Positions 7,322 to 7,795 of a stretch of DNA of 7,795 nt are shown here, in pieces; the stretch's first letter is position 1, and every line of letters begins with the position of its first letter. This stretch comes from JAAYCI01 sp964370195 (GTDB lineage Bacteria; Bacillota; Clostridia; Oscillospirales; Ruminococcaceae). A program made the translations under genes and the position numbers. The stretch spans positions 1 through 7,795 of the forward strand of contig CAYJIH010000056.1 of assembly GCA_964370195.1 (NCBI GenBank), read 5' to 3'. The notes under the pieces are model-generated. The model was not told the DNA's origin and did no database searches. It was given only the letters and a program-made list of their open reading frames with translations.

Positions 7322-7353
7322 ACACGAAGTGAAATACGAGGGAGGTGAAACAT

Positions 7354-7485
7354 ATGAAAAAAACATGGAATGTACCATCGATCGAAGTTGTTGAATTGGC
7401 CAACACAGAGTATTCTACTTGCCCATCAACAAGAGCTGACAACACATTTGGTGGCTATGAAGAGCACAACCAAGTATGCAGCTAA
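7354..7485 (+). CDS. 43-aa RiPP precursor, probable lasso-peptide precursor (A)
   Basis: A 43-codon gene with a strong RBS (GGAGGTGA, 7341-7348), its own promoter and a terminator 70 nt after the stop, all good signs that it is real. The N-terminal half, MKKTWNVPSIEVVELANTE, fits the Firmicutes lasso leader pattern: an aromatic (Trp5), two residues, Pro8, one residue, Ile10 (the family has Y-x-x-P-x-L, read by the RRE protein B1), then Thr18 near the cleavage point. The C-terminal half, from Tyr20, contains CPSTRADNTFGG and ends EEHNQVCS. With the usual Thr at -2 the core is 24 residues starting at Tyr20 and Asp29 is core position 10. With cleavage after Tyr20, Asp29 is position 9, a normal ring size. 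Cys23 falls inside the ring and Cys42 is the penultimate residue, so one ring-tail disulfide is possible, as in class III lasso peptides. The nearby cyclase supports the call. No B1, B2 or exporter is visible here. Another RiPP class is possible. Confidence 0.75.
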   Translation: MKKTWNVPSIEVVELANTEYSTCPSTRADNTFGGYEEHNQVCS

Positions 7486-7513
7486 TTTGAAAACAAGTAT
7501 AATTATAAATTTT

Positions 7514-7527
7514 AGATAGTACTATCT
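7514..7527. repeat. Perfect 14-bp palindrome after the peptide gene
   Basis: AGATAGTACTATCT is self-complementary. It lies between the stop codon of the peptide gene and its terminator. It could be a small hairpin protecting the short mRNA's 3' end or a dimer-binding site; chance is also possible. Confidence 0.4.
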
Positions 7528-7554
7528 TAATATGTTTAATTGTGCAAAAGTTTG

Positions 7555-7589
7555 CTTGTAGAGGTTTTAAAACCACTACAAGTTTTTTT
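7555..7589 (+). terminator. Rho-independent terminator of the peptide gene
   Basis: CTTGTAG (7555-7561) to CTACAAG (7576-7582) forms a hairpin whose inner part GGTTTTAAAACC is also palindromic, with a single A-A mismatch on each side of the centre. It is followed directly by seven T residues (7583-7589) and more T-rich sequence. The peptide gene therefore makes a short monocistronic transcript of about 260 nt. Confidence 0.9.
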
Positions 7590-7795
7590 GTTTTTCTTTA
7601 GGGTAATTAGACGTTAAAGAAGCCTTAACACATTGTAACTTTGGATATGAACAAAGGGGAAATGAAAATATGTTGATTGGCAGCATTTTGAGCACAATGT
7701 TATAGATGACTTTATAGCGTGTCAACTTACAGTTCCATTTTGCACATCATTCTCCATGGGGAGACTTTGCAGCTTTACTACCTAGCTTGTGCCTA
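7590..7795. other. Right-edge stretch with no supported gene
   Basis: About 200 bp with no credible start-RBS pair. The only start after an A/G-rich site (ATG near 7669) gives 11 codons. Open frames touching the edge are too short to judge: 25 codons from a GTG at 7719 on the plus strand and 15 codons ending in a TGA at 7747-7749 on the minus strand. A minus-strand TTGACA (7725-7720) with TAACAT at 17 bp or TATAAC at 15 bp is a weak promoter candidate pointing towards the peptide gene's terminator. Confidence 0.4.

Noticed and set aside
7720..7795. Insertion-sequence end at the right edge, suggested by TGTCAACTTAC and the short edge-touching frames
   Set aside because: No matching inverted end or transposase motif is visible, and frames of 15-25 codons at the edge are expected by chance.
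1..7795. CRISPR array, tRNA or rRNA genes
   Set aside because: No regularly spaced repeats and no cloverleaf or rRNA-like sequence were seen on either strand.

Overview
The window looks like chromosomal DNA from a Gram-positive anaerobe of the Clostridia type. The reasons are purine-rich AGGAGG-like ribosome binding sites, classical sigma-A style promoters, U-tract terminators, a signal-peptide surface protein with a von Willebrand A domain, and a perfect match to the WalR (YycF) operator consensus. The species cannot be named from this sequence.

Layout, left to right. At the left edge is the possible 3' tail of an unidentified plus-strand gene (2-121), crossed by a perfect 12-bp inverted repeat. 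On the minus strand follow tag (228-803, 3-methyladenine DNA glycosylase I) and, upstream of it, a 1086-residue secreted/membrane VWA protein (1359-4619) that ends at a strong terminator (1276-1327). The VWA gene starts at GTG and has a promoter whose -35 region is covered by a WalR-like direct repeat. From about 4800 rightwards the DNA becomes clearly more AT-rich and the genes are on the plus strand: a short gene-like remnant (4867-5035), an asparagine-synthetase-like protein of 644 aa without the glutaminase cysteine (5121-7055), and a 43-residue peptide gene with its own promoter, strong RBS and terminator (7354-7485).

The interesting unit is the right half. The asparagine-synthetase homologue has the features of a lasso-peptide macrolactam synthetase (C protein). 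The 43-aa peptide has a lasso-type leader (MKK-W-x-x-P-x-I, then a Thr near the cleavage point), an acidic residue at a plausible ring position, and two Cys that could link ring to tail. The maturation proteins (RRE/B1 and transglutaminase-like B2 protease) and an exporter are not in the window and would have to lie beyond 7795 or elsewhere. The precursor follows the cyclase and is transcribed separately, and the acceptor Asp is one residue too far if the usual Thr(-2) rule is applied. The pair is therefore a candidate lasso-like RiPP locus of unusual layout, not a proven one. Tag and the VWA protein appear to be unrelated housekeeping/envelope genes.
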